From NCBI RefSeq assembly GCF_004135405.1, contig NZ_CP035491.1, positions 1,116,001-1,180,000 of the forward strand: a stretch of DNA of 64,000 nt, read 5' to 3'. The translations under genes were made by a program, and so were the position numbers. Below are positions 1 through 12,232 of the stretch, in pieces; position 1 is the first letter of the stretch, and the number at the start of each line of letters is the position of its first letter. Under the pieces are notes generated by a model. The model ran no database searches. It had not been told where the DNA came from and saw nothing but the letters and a program-made list of their open reading frames with translations. This stretch comes from Agromyces protaetiae. GTDB lineage: Bacteria; Actinomycetota; Actinomycetes; Actinomycetales; Microbacteriaceae.

Positions 1-4628
<4,628 letters not shown>

Positions 4629-4700
4629 AACGCAATCCCCCTTGCGGCCCCCGAGAGCGAGCGCGATCCTCCCCGGGACGCGCACGGCCCTTCCTGCATG

Positions 4701-4719
4701 ATCGCGCATGAGGCGCGAT
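4701..4719. promoter_or_regulatory. inverted repeat upstream of the surface-protein gene
   Basis: ATCGCGC and GCGCGAT form a perfect 7-bp inverted repeat with a 5-nt spacer, and a second 7-bp repeat (GGGGCCG / CGGCCCC) lies at 4727-4747. Both fall in the 200-bp divergent region between the surface-protein start and the DUF3151 gene, so they could be operators or leader hairpins. No regulator is identified. Confidence 0.3.
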
Positions 4720-4817
4720 TGCGGAAGGGGCCGCCGCTTTCGGCCCCGAGCGGGTACACGCGCGAGCGGACGAGGCGGGGCGTCGTATCCGCTTCTGGCC
4801 CCCGCGACCCCGATTGA

Positions 4818-4823
4818 TACCAT
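4818..4823 (+). promoter_or_regulatory. -10 element of the DUF3151 gene (leaderless)
   Basis: TACCAT lies 5 nt before the GTG at 4829. This supports that GTG over the in-frame TTG at 4814, which would lie upstream of the inferred transcription start. Confidence 0.45.
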
Positions 4824-4828
4824 CGAGT

Positions 4829-5395
4829 GTGACTCCAGACGGAACACCAGCACAGAACGAGGTCGGCCTTCCCGCCGAACCCGATGTGCGCGAGGCCCTC
4901 GACGCGAGCGCACGCGACGCCGTCGCACGCGTCGTGGGGGCGCATCCCGGTTCGCCGCTCGCATGGGCCGAATTGGCCGACCACGCCGATTCCGAGGGCC
5001 GCGCCCTCGACGCGTTCGCGTACGCGACCGTCGCCGCGGATCTCGCTCGCGAGCAACTCGCCGCGCGCGGGTGGGAGCCCGGATCATCCGTGCCCTGGGC
5101 CGACGAGCCCAACCGCGCCTACCTGCGCGCACTCGACGCCCAGCGGCGCGCCGCCGTCGCCCTCGGCCTCGACGACCGCGCGACGACCGTCGCCGACGAG
5201 CTCGCCGCCGCCGACCCCGAGGCTCCCGCCCGCATCGCGAGCGAGTTCACGCCGACCCAGCTCATCACGATCGTGTCGCCGAGCGACGCGTTCGAGCCGA
5301 CGTACGTCTCCTCCGAGGCATCCGCCTCGACCGAGGCATCCGTCGGCGACCCGATCGCCGCCCCCGACGCGGCCGCCTCGAACGGAGACGACTGA
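4829..5395 (+). CDS. DUF3151 family protein
   Basis: This 188-residue soluble protein belongs to the actinobacterial DUF3151 family, whose function is unknown. It is commonly found next to purA, as here (3 nt gap). The conserved part spans residues 20-125 and includes AHPGSPLAWAELAD, ARGWEPGSSVPW, and a run of helical Ala/Arg-rich segments resembling a TPR-like helical hairpin. The last 50 residues are Ser/Ala/Asp-rich and probably disordered; two Glu-Ala-Ser stretches there use the codons GAG GCA TCC, part of the repeated word discussed in the findings. The GTG start is chosen from the position of the -10 element. It is probably co-transcribed with purA. Confidence 0.85.
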   Translation: MTPDGTPAQNEVGLPAEPDVREALDASARDAVARVVGAHPGSPLAWAELADHADSEGRALDAFAYATVAADLAREQLAARGWEPGSSVPWADEPNRAYLRALDAQRRAAVALGLDDRATTVADELAAADPEAPARIASEFTPTQLITIVSPSDAFEPTYVSSEASASTEASVGDPIAAPDAAASNGDD

Positions 5396-5398
5396 CCA

Positions 5399-6685
5399 AT
5401 GCCCGCGATCGTACTTGTCGGAGCTCAGTGGGGAGACGAAGGAAAGGGCAAGGCGACCGACCTGCTCGGTCCGCGTCTCGACTACGTCGTGAAGTTCAAC
5501 GGCGGCAACAACGCCGGCCACACCGTCGTCGTCGGCGACGAGAAGTACGCGCTGCACCTCCTGCCGTCGGGCATCCTGACGCCGGGCGTCACGCCCGTCA
5601 TCGCGAACGGCGTCGTCGTCGACATCGAGGTGCTCTTCGAAGAGCTCGAGGCGCTGTCGAGCCGCGGCGTGGATGTCTCGCGCCTGCGCATCTCGGCGAA
5701 CGCCCACGTCATCACGCAGTACCACCGCACGCTCGACAAGGTCACCGAGCGCTTCCTCGGCAAGCGCCAGATCGGCACGACGGGGCGCGGCATCGGCCCG
5801 ACCTACGCCGACAAGATCAACCGCGTCGGCATCCGCATGCAAGACCTCTTCGACGAGAACATCCTCCGGCAGAAGGTCGAGGGCGCCCTCGACCAGAAGA
5901 ACCACCTGCTCGTGAAGGTCTACAACCGTCGCGCGATCGGCGTCGACGAGATCGTCGACGAGCTGCTCGCCTACGTCGACCGGCTGCGCCCGATGGTGAC
6001 CGATACGGCGCTGTTGTTGCACCAGGCGCTCGGCCGCGGCGAGACCGTGCTCTTCGAGGGCGGCCAGGCCACGATGCTCGACGTCGACCACGGCACCTAC
6101 CCGTTCGTGACCTCGTCGAACGCGACGAGCGGCGGCGCCGTCACGGGCTCGGGCATCGCACCGAACCAGATCGACCGGGTCATCGCGGTCGTGAAGGCGT
6201 ACACGACGCGCGTCGGGGCGGGCCCGTTCCCGACCGAGCTGTTCGACGAGTGGGGCGACTTCCTGACCGAGCAGGGCCACGAGTTCGGCACGACCACCGG
6301 GCGCAAGCGCCGCACGGGCTGGTACGACGCGCCGATCGCGCGCTACGCGTCGCGCATCAACGGCGTCACCGACTTCGTGCTCACCAAGCTCGACGTGCTG
6401 ACGGGCATCGAGCGCATCCCCGTCGCGGTCGCCTACGACGTCGACGGGCAGCGCTTCGACGAGCTCCCGGTCTCGCAGACGGACTTCCACCACGCGAAGC
6501 CGATCTACGAGGAGTTCCCCGGCTGGACCGAAGACATCACGGCCGCGCGCGAGTTCGAAGACCTTCCCGCGAACGCGCAGGCGTACGTGCGCGAGCTCGA
6601 GGCGATGAGCGGCTCGCGCATCTCGGCGATCGGCGTCGGCGCCGGCCGCGACGCGATCGTGCAACTGCACGACCTCGTCGACTGA
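5399..6685 (+). CDS. purA: adenylosuccinate synthetase
   Basis: A 428-residue cytoplasmic enzyme, the normal family length. It makes adenylosuccinate from IMP and aspartate with GTP, the first committed step to AMP. Diagnostic motifs are the N-terminal GDEGKGK P-loop with its catalytic Asp, the NGGNNAGHT stretch holding the catalytic His, and the [16 protein letters not shown]-binding segment. Also present are [22 protein letters not shown] and, near the end, [12 protein letters not shown]. It starts 3 nt after the DUF3151 stop, so the two are an operon. A strong hairpin at 6753-6786 ends the unit. Other purine genes in the window (purL, purQS, purC, apt) are scattered rather than linked to it. 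Confidence 0.98.
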   Translation: MPAIVLVGAQWGDEGKGKATDLLGPRLDYVVKFNGGNNAGHTVVVGDEKYALHLLPSGILTPGVTPVIANGVVVDIEVLFEELEALSSRGVDVSRLRISANAHVITQYHRTLDKVTERFLGKRQIGTTGRGIGPTYADKINRVGIRMQDLFDENILRQKVEGALDQKNHLLVKVYNRRAIGVDEIVDELLAYVDRLRPMVTDTALLLHQALGRGETVLFEGGQATMLDVDHGTYPFVTSSNATSGGAVTGSGIAPNQIDRVIAVVKAYTTRVGAGPFPTELFDEWGDFLTEQGHEFGTTTGRKRRTGWYDAPIARYASRINGVTDFVLTKLDVLTGIERIPVAVAYDVDGQRFDELPVSQTDFHHAKPIYEEFPGWTEDITAAREFEDLPANAQAYVRELEAMSGSRISAIGVGAGRDAIVQLHDLVD

Positions 6686-6752
6686 TCCGGTCGGCGTGCG
6701 GGCGAGGCATCCGCCGGTCTCGAGCCATGGATGCCGCCTTCCGAAGACGGAA

Positions 6753-6786
6753 GCGCCCGCCGCGCTCATCGTGAGCGGGCGGGCGC
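6753..6786. terminator. bidirectional terminator after purA
   Basis: GCGCCCGCC and the following GCGCTCA pair with TGAGCGGGCGGGCGC, with one bulged base and a 3-nt loop. The hairpin lies between the convergent ends of purA and the small antitoxin-like gene and has only a short T stretch, so it may serve both. Confidence 0.6.
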
Positions 6787-6809
6787 CTTGACCGGATCGG
6801 CGAGTGCGA

Positions 6810-7028
6810 TTACTCGGTGCCGATCGACTTGTCGATGTTCTCGCGGACGTCGTCGATCTGGTCGGCGAACTTGCCGCCCGTGACCTTGTTCGCGGCGTCG
6901 GCGACGCTGCCGATGATCTTGTCGCTGATGTCCTCGGCCTGTTCGCTCTTGAGAACTTCTTCGACCTTGTCCTTGTTCTCTTCGATGAAGTCCTGAGCCT
7001 TCTTGGTGATGTCGTCGAGACCAGCCAT
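6810..7028 (-). CDS. small antitoxin-like protein (Rv0909/MT0933 family)
   Basis: This 72-residue acidic, helical protein begins MAGLDDITKKAQDFIEENKD and continues with repeated DxxxxK/DxIxxK patterns. It resembles the MT0933/Rv0909-like family annotated as antitoxins in mycobacteria and widespread as a single gene in actinobacteria. No toxin gene is adjacent: the upstream divergent gene is a GNAT acetyltransferase and the downstream neighbour is purA. Its role as an antitoxin is therefore not supported by context, and a CsbD-like stress-protein role would fit the composition equally well. The ATG is preceded by AAAGGCGGGGGC, which contains a usable ribosome-binding site. Confidence 0.7.
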   Translation of the reverse strand: MAGLDDITKKAQDFIEENKDKVEEVLKSEQAEDISDKIIGSVADAANKVTGGKFADQIDDVRENIDKSIGTE

Positions 7029-7146
7029 AAGCCCCCGCCTTTCGTTCTTCGGCGTCTGTTCCGCCGTCCTTGGCGGCTGTTCCGCCCACGTCATCGTATG
7101 GCGGTGAGAGGGCCGGGGGAAGAGCCTTGACGTACCGTGGCCGCAC

Positions 7147-7821
7147 ATGACGGCGTGGAAGACTTGGACGATGCCAGCGACCCGCCCCGCAGCCGACGAA
7201 CTCGTCGGCCGACACGTCCGTCTGAGCCCGCTCGACCCCGCCGATTCGCCTGAGCTGTACGCCGCGATCGCCCACCCCGACGTGTTCGCATCGGGATTCG
7301 GCGGCGGGCCGGCAGGGCTTCCGCGCGACCTCGCGGTGTTCGAGGCGTTCGCGGCGTCGCAGTTCGTACCCGGGCCGCGCGCACTGCCGTGGACGATTCG
7401 GCTCGCGAGCGGACCCGACGCCGGCACGGTCGTCGGCACGACGACCCTCGGCGATCTCGACCTCGCGAACGAGGGCGCCCACATCGGGTGGACGGCGTAC
7501 GACCCGCGCGTGTGGGCCACCGCGGTGAACCCCGAGGCGAAGCTGCTGCTGCTCGACCTCGCGTTCAGCCACGGCTTCAGCCGCGTGAAGCTGCAGGCCG
7601 ACTCGCAGAACGCGCGCTCGCGCGCGGCGATCGAGAAGCTCGGTGCGACGTTCGAGGGCGTGCTCCGCCACCACCGTCGCCGGGCCGACCTCAGCTGGCG
7701 CGATACGGCGGTGTATTCGATCCTCGTCGAGGAGTGGCCCGGCGTGCGGGCGGGCCTCGAAGCGCGGCTCGCCGCGTGGGACGATCGCGCGGTCGTGCTC
7801 GGCGCCCCGTCGGTCGAGTAG
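7147..7821 (+). CDS. GNAT family N-acetyltransferase (RimJ/RimL-like)
   Basis: A 224-residue cytoplasmic protein. GRHVRLSPLDPADSPELYAAI at the start, GTTTLGDLD, GAHIGWTAYDPRVW in the middle and RVKLQADSQNARSRAAIEKLGA form the typical acetyl-CoA-binding fold of the RimJ/L-type GNAT_3 subgroup, which acetylates protein N-termini or small amines. The substrate cannot be read from sequence. The end of the gene lies inside a 33-bp dispersed repeat that supplies its TAG stop; the last residues (SVE) closely match the end of the VOC protein at 53976-54902 (VVE), which ends in the same repeat. A TACCGT -10 candidate lies 8 nt before the ATG. Confidence 0.88.
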   Translation: MTAWKTWTMPATRPAADELVGRHVRLSPLDPADSPELYAAIAHPDVFASGFGGGPAGLPRDLAVFEAFAASQFVPGPRALPWTIRLASGPDAGTVVGTTTLGDLDLANEGAHIGWTAYDPRVWATAVNPEAKLLLLDLAFSHGFSRVKLQADSQNARSRAAIEKLGATFEGVLRHHRRRADLSWRDTAVYSILVEEWPGVRAGLEARLAAWDDRAVVLGAPSVE

Positions 7822-7844
7822 CGACGAAGGAGCGTATCGAGACC
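7812..7844 (+). repeat. 33-bp dispersed repeat at convergent gene ends, copy 1
   Basis: Starts GGTCGAGTAGCGACGAAGG and ends GCGTATCGAGACC. It is identical, in reverse orientation, to 53953-53985. It overlaps the last codons and TAG stop of the GNAT gene and ends just before the stop of the convergent symporter gene. The two ends are imperfectly complementary, so it may act as a bidirectional terminator. Confidence 0.85.
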
Positions 7845-7846
7845 CG

Positions 7847-9313
7847 CTACCGCCCCTCGGGCTCGTGCAGCTTCGCGAGGAACGCGTCGGCCGTGCGCGG
7901 AGCGCGGGAGCGGTCGAGCCGCGATCCGATGACGGTCACGGCGAACGCGATGGGCACGGTCCAGAGCGCGGGCTGCAGCAGCACGGCTGCGATGGCGGGG
8001 GCGGATGTCTCGAGCAGCGGCCCGATGAGGATGGCGCTCCCCGAAAGCACCGCCCCCGTGAGCATGCCCGAGATCGCGCCGCGCGCGGTGAGCCCGCGCC
8101 ACCAGATGCCGAGCAGGAGCACGGGGCAGAGGGTCGACGCGGTGAACGCGAAGACGAGTCCGACGCTGCCCGCGAGCCCCGATGACGAGGTGCCAAGCGC
8201 GACGGCGAGCGGCACGAGGGTCGAGAGCACGGCGGCGATGCGGAAGCCGCGCACGCTTCCGCCGAGGAGGTCTTGGCTGATGACGCCCGCGAGCGAGACG
8301 ACGAGCCCCGACGACGTCGAGAGGAACGCCGCGAACGCGCCCGCGATGACGAGCGCGCTGAGCAACTGCCCCGGCAGGCCCGGCACGAGCCGGTCGGGGA
8401 GCACGATGATGAGCGCATCGGCCTCGCCCGCCGAGGCGAGGTCGGGCGCGAACGCGCGGCCGAGGAACCCGAACGCCGTCGGGAACAGGTAGAAGACGGT
8501 GAGCAGCCCGAGCACGATGAGGGTCGTGCGGCGCGCGGCCGGGCCATCCGGATTCGTGTAGAACCGCACGAGCACGTGCGGGAGCCCGAGCGTGCCGAGG
8601 AGCAGCGCGACCATGAGCGAGACCGTGCGGTAGACGTCGAGCGACGCGGGGCCGGCCTCGGCGGGGAACGCCTCGGCGGGGGTCAGCGCGGGCGTCGGCG
8701 ACCCGTCGCCCACGATGATGAGCAGCGCGACGACGGGCACTGCGAGCGCCGTGAGCTTGAGCCAGAACTGGAACGCCTGCACGAACGTGATCGACCGCAT
8801 GCCGCCCGCCGCGACGACGGCGGCGACGATGATGGCGACCGCGACCGACCCGGCCCACGCGGGCAGGCCCGTCGTGATCCGCACCGTGAGGGCCGCGCCC
8901 TGCAACTGCGGCACGATGTAGAACCAGCCGACGACGATGACGAGGACGCTCGTGACGCGCCGCGCTCCGCGCGAGTCGAGCCTCGCCTCGGTGAAGTCGG
9001 GGATCGTGTAGGCGCCCGAGCGGCGAAGCGGCGCTGCGACGAAGAGCAGGAGCATGAGGTAGCCCGCCGTGTACCCGATCGGGAACCACAGGCCACCCGA
9101 CCCCGTGAGCAGGATGAGCCCGGCGACGCCGAGGAACGACGCCGCCGAGAGGTATTCGCCGCCGATCGCCGACGCGTTCCACCACGGCTTCACCGTGCGG
9201 CTCGCGACGTAGAAGTCGCTCGTCGTGCGCGAGACGCGGAGTCCGTAGAAGCCGATGAGCGCCGACACGACGGCGACGCCCGCGATCGCCGCATACCCGA
9301 TCGCGGCGTTCAC
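7847..9313 (-). CDS. sodium:solute symporter, acetate (ActP)-like
   Basis: A 488-residue inner-membrane permease of the SSS family with about 13 hydrophobic segments. Family motifs include SRTTSDFYVASR, the IGGEYLSAASFLGVAG sodium-site helix, and LGLPHVLVRFYTNPDG, the signature of ActP/MctC-type monocarboxylate (acetate, pyruvate) carriers. It is the last gene of a four-gene operon, after a histidine kinase, a LytTR regulator and a small membrane protein. Its GTG overlaps the preceding stop as GTGA. A second paralogue lies at 12232-13845 on the other strand. The regulator pair probably senses or controls carboxylate uptake, but the substrate is inferred from the family. Confidence 0.9.
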   Translation of the reverse strand: MNAAIGYAAIAGVAVVSALIGFYGLRVSRTTSDFYVASRTVKPWWNASAIGGEYLSAASFLGVAGLILLTGSGGLWFPIGYTAGYLMLLLFVAAPLRRSGAYTIPDFTEARLDSRGARRVTSVLVIVVGWFYIVPQLQGAALTVRITTGLPAWAGSVAVAIIVAAVVAAGGMRSITFVQAFQFWLKLTALAVPVVALLIIVGDGSPTPALTPAEAFPAEAGPASLDVYRTVSLMVALLLGTLGLPHVLVRFYTNPDGPAARRTTLIVLGLLTVFYLFPTAFGFLGRAFAPDLASAGEADALIIVLPDRLVPGLPGQLLSALVIAGAFAAFLSTSSGLVVSLAGVISQDLLGGSVRGFRIAAVLSTLVPLAVALGTSSSGLAGSVGLVFAFTASTLCPVLLLGIWWRGLTARGAISGMLTGAVLSGSAILIGPLLETSAPAIAAVLLQPALWTVPIAFAVTVIGSRLDRSRAPRTADAFLAKLHEPEGR

Positions 9314-9696
9314 GAGTCCCCCGCGAGCGACCGGTAGCGCGACTCGTTCCGGGTCGCCGCGCGCACGTACAGCCACGCGACCGCGAGGGCGAGCGGGTAG
9401 ACGCCGACCCCCAGGAGGAGCCACGACACCGGCACGCCCGCGAGGAACGTCTCGTCGAGTGCCGGAGTCGCGACGATCGCGACGACGAACACGGCCGTCG
9501 CGCCGACGAACGCGAGCGCGCACGCGAGCGCGAGCCGCAACTGCGAGCGGATGAGCGAGCGCACGTAGACGGCGTGGATGTCGGTCGGGTCGGTCGTCGG
9601 CGCAGGTTCGGAGGCGATGGATGCCGCGCCCGCGCGCGGTGCCGTCACCCGCACGCGTGCGGGCGGGACATCCGCCGGCTTCTCCTCGTCGCTCAC
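9310..9696 (-). CDS. small two-helix membrane protein (DUF485-like position)
   Basis: 128 residues. Residues 1-45 are acidic/Ala-rich and probably cytoplasmic, followed by two membrane helices (ALACALAFVGATAVFVVAIV and VSWLLLGVGVYPLALAVAWLYV) and a short basic tail. Its size, topology and position directly before an ActP-like symporter match the small DUF485 partner normally encoded beside acetate permeases, though the sequence itself is divergent. Start and stop overlap both neighbours by 4 nt (GTGA), indicating translational coupling. Its likely role is assembly or modulation of the downstream symporter, inferred from position. Confidence 0.75.
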   Translation of the reverse strand: MSDEEKPADVPPARVRVTAPRAGAASIASEPAPTTDPTDIHAVYVRSLIRSQLRLALACALAFVGATAVFVVAIVATPALDETFLAGVPVSWLLLGVGVYPLALAVAWLYVRAATRNESRYRSLAGDS

Positions 9697-10433
9697 GGCC
9701 GCGCCCGCAGCGTCGTCGAGTCGAGCCGCTCGCGGAGCCCCGGCAGCAGCCGTCGGCTGACCGGCAGCTCGGCGCCGCCGACCGAGACGCTCGCGTGGTC
9801 GCCGCCGAGGCGCACGCGCGAGACGTGCCCGAGCGCCACGAGGTACGACCGGTGGATGCGCACGAACCCCGCATCGGCCCACTGCCGTTCGAGGTCGGCC
9901 ATCGGCACGCGCACGAGGTAGCTCGCCTCTTCGGTGTGGAGGCGCGCGTAGTCGCCCTGCGCCTGCACGTACCGCACGTCGTCGCGGCGGATCATCCGCG
10001 TCGTCCCGCCGAGCGTGACCGCGATGACCTCGGGCTGGATCGTGGGCGTCGGCGCGGTCGTCGTCGGCACCTTGAGCGCCTCGACGATGCGCGTGACCGA
10101 GCGGTGGAGGCGCTCGGTGCGCACGGGTTTCAAGAGGTAGTCGACGGCGGCGAGGTCGAACGCCTCGAGGGCGCCCTCCTCGTCGGCGGTCACGAACACG
10201 AGCGCGGGGCTCCGCTCGAACCGCTGCAGCGCACGGGCGAGGTCGAAGCCGTTGAGGCCCGGCATGTGGATGTCGAGGAAGGCGGCGTCGACCGACTCGC
10301 GGGTCAGCAGGCGAATCGCCTCGGACCCCGAGTTCGCGAGATGGATGACTCCGATGCGCGGGTCTTGGCGGAGGAGGAAGGCGAGTTCGTCGACCGCGGG
10401 CTGCTCGTCGTCGGCGATGAGCACGGAGATCAT
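9693..10433 (-). CDS. LytTR-family response regulator
   Basis: 246 residues. The N-terminal receiver domain (1-120) has the acidic pair ADDE, the phospho-acceptor Asp in AFLDIHMPGLNGFD, the switch Thr in VFVTADEE and the conserved Lys in YLLKPV. A LytTR DNA-binding domain follows (about 140-240), with RMIRRDDVRYVQAQGDYARL and FVRIHRSYLVAL. LytTR regulators bind direct repeats one or two helical turns apart, and such repeats exist at 11650-11700 upstream of this operon. It is coupled by ATGA to the kinase gene and by GTGA to the next gene. It most likely controls one or both symporter units. Confidence 0.93.
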   Translation of the reverse strand: MISVLIADDEQPAVDELAFLLRQDPRIGVIHLANSGSEAIRLLTRESVDAAFLDIHMPGLNGFDLARALQRFERSPALVFVTADEEGALEAFDLAAVDYLLKPVRTERLHRSVTRIVEALKVPTTTAPTPTIQPEVIAVTLGGTTRMIRRDDVRYVQAQGDYARLHTEEASYLVRVPMADLERQWADAGFVRIHRSYLVALGHVSRVRLGGDHASVSVGGAELPVSRRLLPGLRERLDSTTLRARP

Positions 10434-11629
10434 CGGTCTCTCCCTTCTTCTCGCCCGAGATCGCGGCCCGGCTGCGACTTCGGCACGCGCATCCGCACGA
10501 GCGTACCCGCCCCGACGTTCGTCTCGACGACGAGGCCGAACTCGTCCCCGTAGACCTGCCGGAGCCGCGCGTCGACGTTCCGCAGGCCGACGTGCTCTCC
10601 GGGGTTCCCGCCCGCGAGCACCCGGCCGAGCACCTCGGGGTCGATGCCGACGCCGTCGTCCTCCACCGACAGCTCGGCGAGCGCCCCGAGGTCTTGCGCC
10701 GTGATCGTGATGCGCCCGCCGCCCTCTTTGCCCTCGAGCCCGTGCCGTACGGCGTTCTCGACGAGCGGTTGGATCGACAGGAACGGCACGACCGTCGAGA
10801 GCACCTCGGGCGCGATCTGCAGGGTGACCTTGAGCCGGTCGCCGAAGCGCGCCCGCTCGAGCCGAAGGTAGCTGTCGATCGACCGCAGCTCTTCGGCGAC
10901 CGTCGTGAAGTCGCCGTGGCGGCGGAACGAGTACCGCGTGAAGTCGGCGAACTCGAGCACGAGCTCGCGCGCTTGCGCGGGGTCGGTGTTGATGAACGAC
11001 GCGATCGCGTTGAGCGAGTTGTAGATGAAGTGCGGGCTGATCTGCGCGCGCAGCGCGCGCACCTCGGCCTCGGCGAGGGCCGCCCGACTCGCGTCGAGCT
11101 CCCCGAGCTCGACCTGCGCGGCCACCCAGTCGGCGACCTCGCCCGTCGCCCGCACGAGCCCCGCGCGCACGGTCGGCTCGAAGGCGACGACCGCGCCGAC
11201 CGGGCGCTTGCCGACGAGCACGGGTGCGGCCGCGGCATCCGTCTCGTGGTCTCCCGTCGCGAGACCGCGACGGACCTGCGGGCGACCCGACTGCGCGACC
11301 TCGGCCGCGATCGCGGCGGCCGCCGATCGCACCGAGTCGTCGCCGTCGACCGCGACCCCGCCCGACAGGTCGACGAGTGCGACGCTCCGCGCGCCGAGCA
11401 GCGCGCGCAGATGCTTGACGGCACGAGCCGCCTCGGGCTCCTCGAGCCCCCCGCGGAGGTGCGCAGCGGCCCGCGACGCGAGGTGCAGTGTGCGATACGT
11501 CGCCCGCTCCTCGTCGGTGCCGAGGTCGCGGTTCGCGAGCACGAGCCGGCGCAGCAGCACGACGACGCCGACCGCGAGCGCCCCCGCGACCACGCCGACC
11601 GCGGCTGCGAGCAGCATCGACTCGGGCAT
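10430..11629 (-). CDS. LytS-type sensor histidine kinase
   Basis: 399 residues. One N-terminal membrane helix (about residues 5-30) is followed by a GAF-like sensory region (50-170) and a his-kinase domain with the H-box ISPHFIYNSLNAI (His near residue 200). The ATPase domain has the N-box QPLVENAVRHGL, DDGVGID and GLRNVDARL. This organisation is typical of LytS/YehU-type kinases that pair with LytTR regulators. Unlike LytS, it lacks the multi-helix 5TM sensor domain. It is the first gene of the operon, and its stop overlaps the regulator start (ATGA). The stimulus is unknown; proximity to two acetate-type permeases suggests a carboxylate or pyruvate signal, by analogy with BtsS/BtsR and YpdA/B. 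Confidence 0.92.
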   Translation of the reverse strand: MPESMLLAAAVGVVAGALAVGVVVLLRRLVLANRDLGTDEERATYRTLHLASRAAAHLRGGLEEPEAARAVKHLRALLGARSVALVDLSGGVAVDGDDSVRSAAAAIAAEVAQSGRPQVRRGLATGDHETDAAAAPVLVGKRPVGAVVAFEPTVRAGLVRATGEVADWVAAQVELGELDASRAALAEAEVRALRAQISPHFIYNSLNAIASFINTDPAQARELVLEFADFTRYSFRRHGDFTTVAEELRSIDSYLRLERARFGDRLKVTLQIAPEVLSTVVPFLSIQPLVENAVRHGLEGKEGGGRITITAQDLGALAELSVEDDGVGIDPEVLGRVLAGGNPGEHVGLRNVDARLRQVYGDEFGLVVETNVGAGTLVRMRVPKSQPGRDLGREEGRDR

Positions 11630-11649
11630 GCACCCAAAGGTAGCCGTCG

Positions 11650-11700
11650 TTCATCGCCCGCCGCTCGCCATTCGTCGCACGGAACCCACCGTTCGGCGAC
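11650..11700. promoter_or_regulatory. three 21-bp-spaced direct repeats, candidate LytTR operator
   Basis: TTCATCGC, TTCGTCGC and TTCGGCGA begin at 11650, 11671 and 11692, exactly 21 bp (two helical turns) apart. They lie in the divergent region between the kinase operon and the DUF485/actP unit. LytTR proteins classically bind such phased direct repeats. A 9-bp inverted repeat (CGCCGCTCG at 11659-11667, CGAGCGGCG at 11703-11711) overlaps the site. Confidence 0.55.
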
Positions 11701-11821
11701 GACGAGCGGCGCCCGCCCGCGGCCCGACCCCGCCGTCGCCACGATGAGTGCACTGCACGCAAGGAAGCGCGCGCAGCGGCGAGGCCGCCGCCCCGCCGAG
11801 ACCCCCCTCGAAGGAGACGCC

Positions 11822-12232
11822 ATGGGCAACGATGCCCTGAACGCGGAGCGGTCGACGCTCGAAGCCGTCGACTACCGCGCGGTCCAACAGTCGCCGGAGT
11901 TCCAGAAGCTCCGGCGCACCCACCGGGGCTTCGTGTTCCCGGTGCTCGCCGCCTGCCTCGTCTGGTATCTCGCCTACGTGCTGCTCGCGATCTACGCGCA
12001 CGACTTCATGTCGACGCGCGTGTTCGGCAGCGTCAACCTCGCGATGATCCTCGGCCTCGCCCAGGTCGTCACGACGTTCGCGGTCACCACCTGGTACGTG
12101 AGCTTCGCGAACCGCAAGCTCGACCCGCAGGCCGAACTCCTGCGGGACGAGATCGAGTCGGGCGAGTTCGTCGCCGGCGCCCGTGAAGGCGCCGCCGCGA
12201 CATCCGCCGCTACTGAAGGGGCCACCCGCTGA
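11822..12232 (+). CDS. DUF485 family membrane protein
   Basis: 136 residues with two membrane helices: FPVLAACLVWYLAYVLLAIY and, after FGSVNLAMILGLAQV, a helix ending FAVTTWYVSFANRKLDP. This is the standard DUF485 (YjcH-like) layout, and the YVSFANRKLDP tail is typical. These proteins are encoded immediately before acetate permeases, as here: its TGA overlaps the actP ATG by one base. A clear ribosome-binding site, GAAGGAG, lies 7 nt before the ATG, unlike many genes in the window. Presumed accessory subunit of the downstream permease. Confidence 0.93.
   Translation: MGNDALNAERSTLEAVDYRAVQQSPEFQKLRRTHRGFVFPVLAACLVWYLAYVLLAIYAHDFMSTRVFGSVNLAMILGLAQVVTTFAVTTWYVSFANRKLDPQAELLRDEIESGEFVAGAREGAAATSAATEGATR

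Noticed and set aside
6810..7028. A toxin-antitoxin pair.
   Set aside because: No toxin gene lies beside the antitoxin-like protein; the GNAT gene is divergent and of a RimJ/L-type, not the TacT toxin type.
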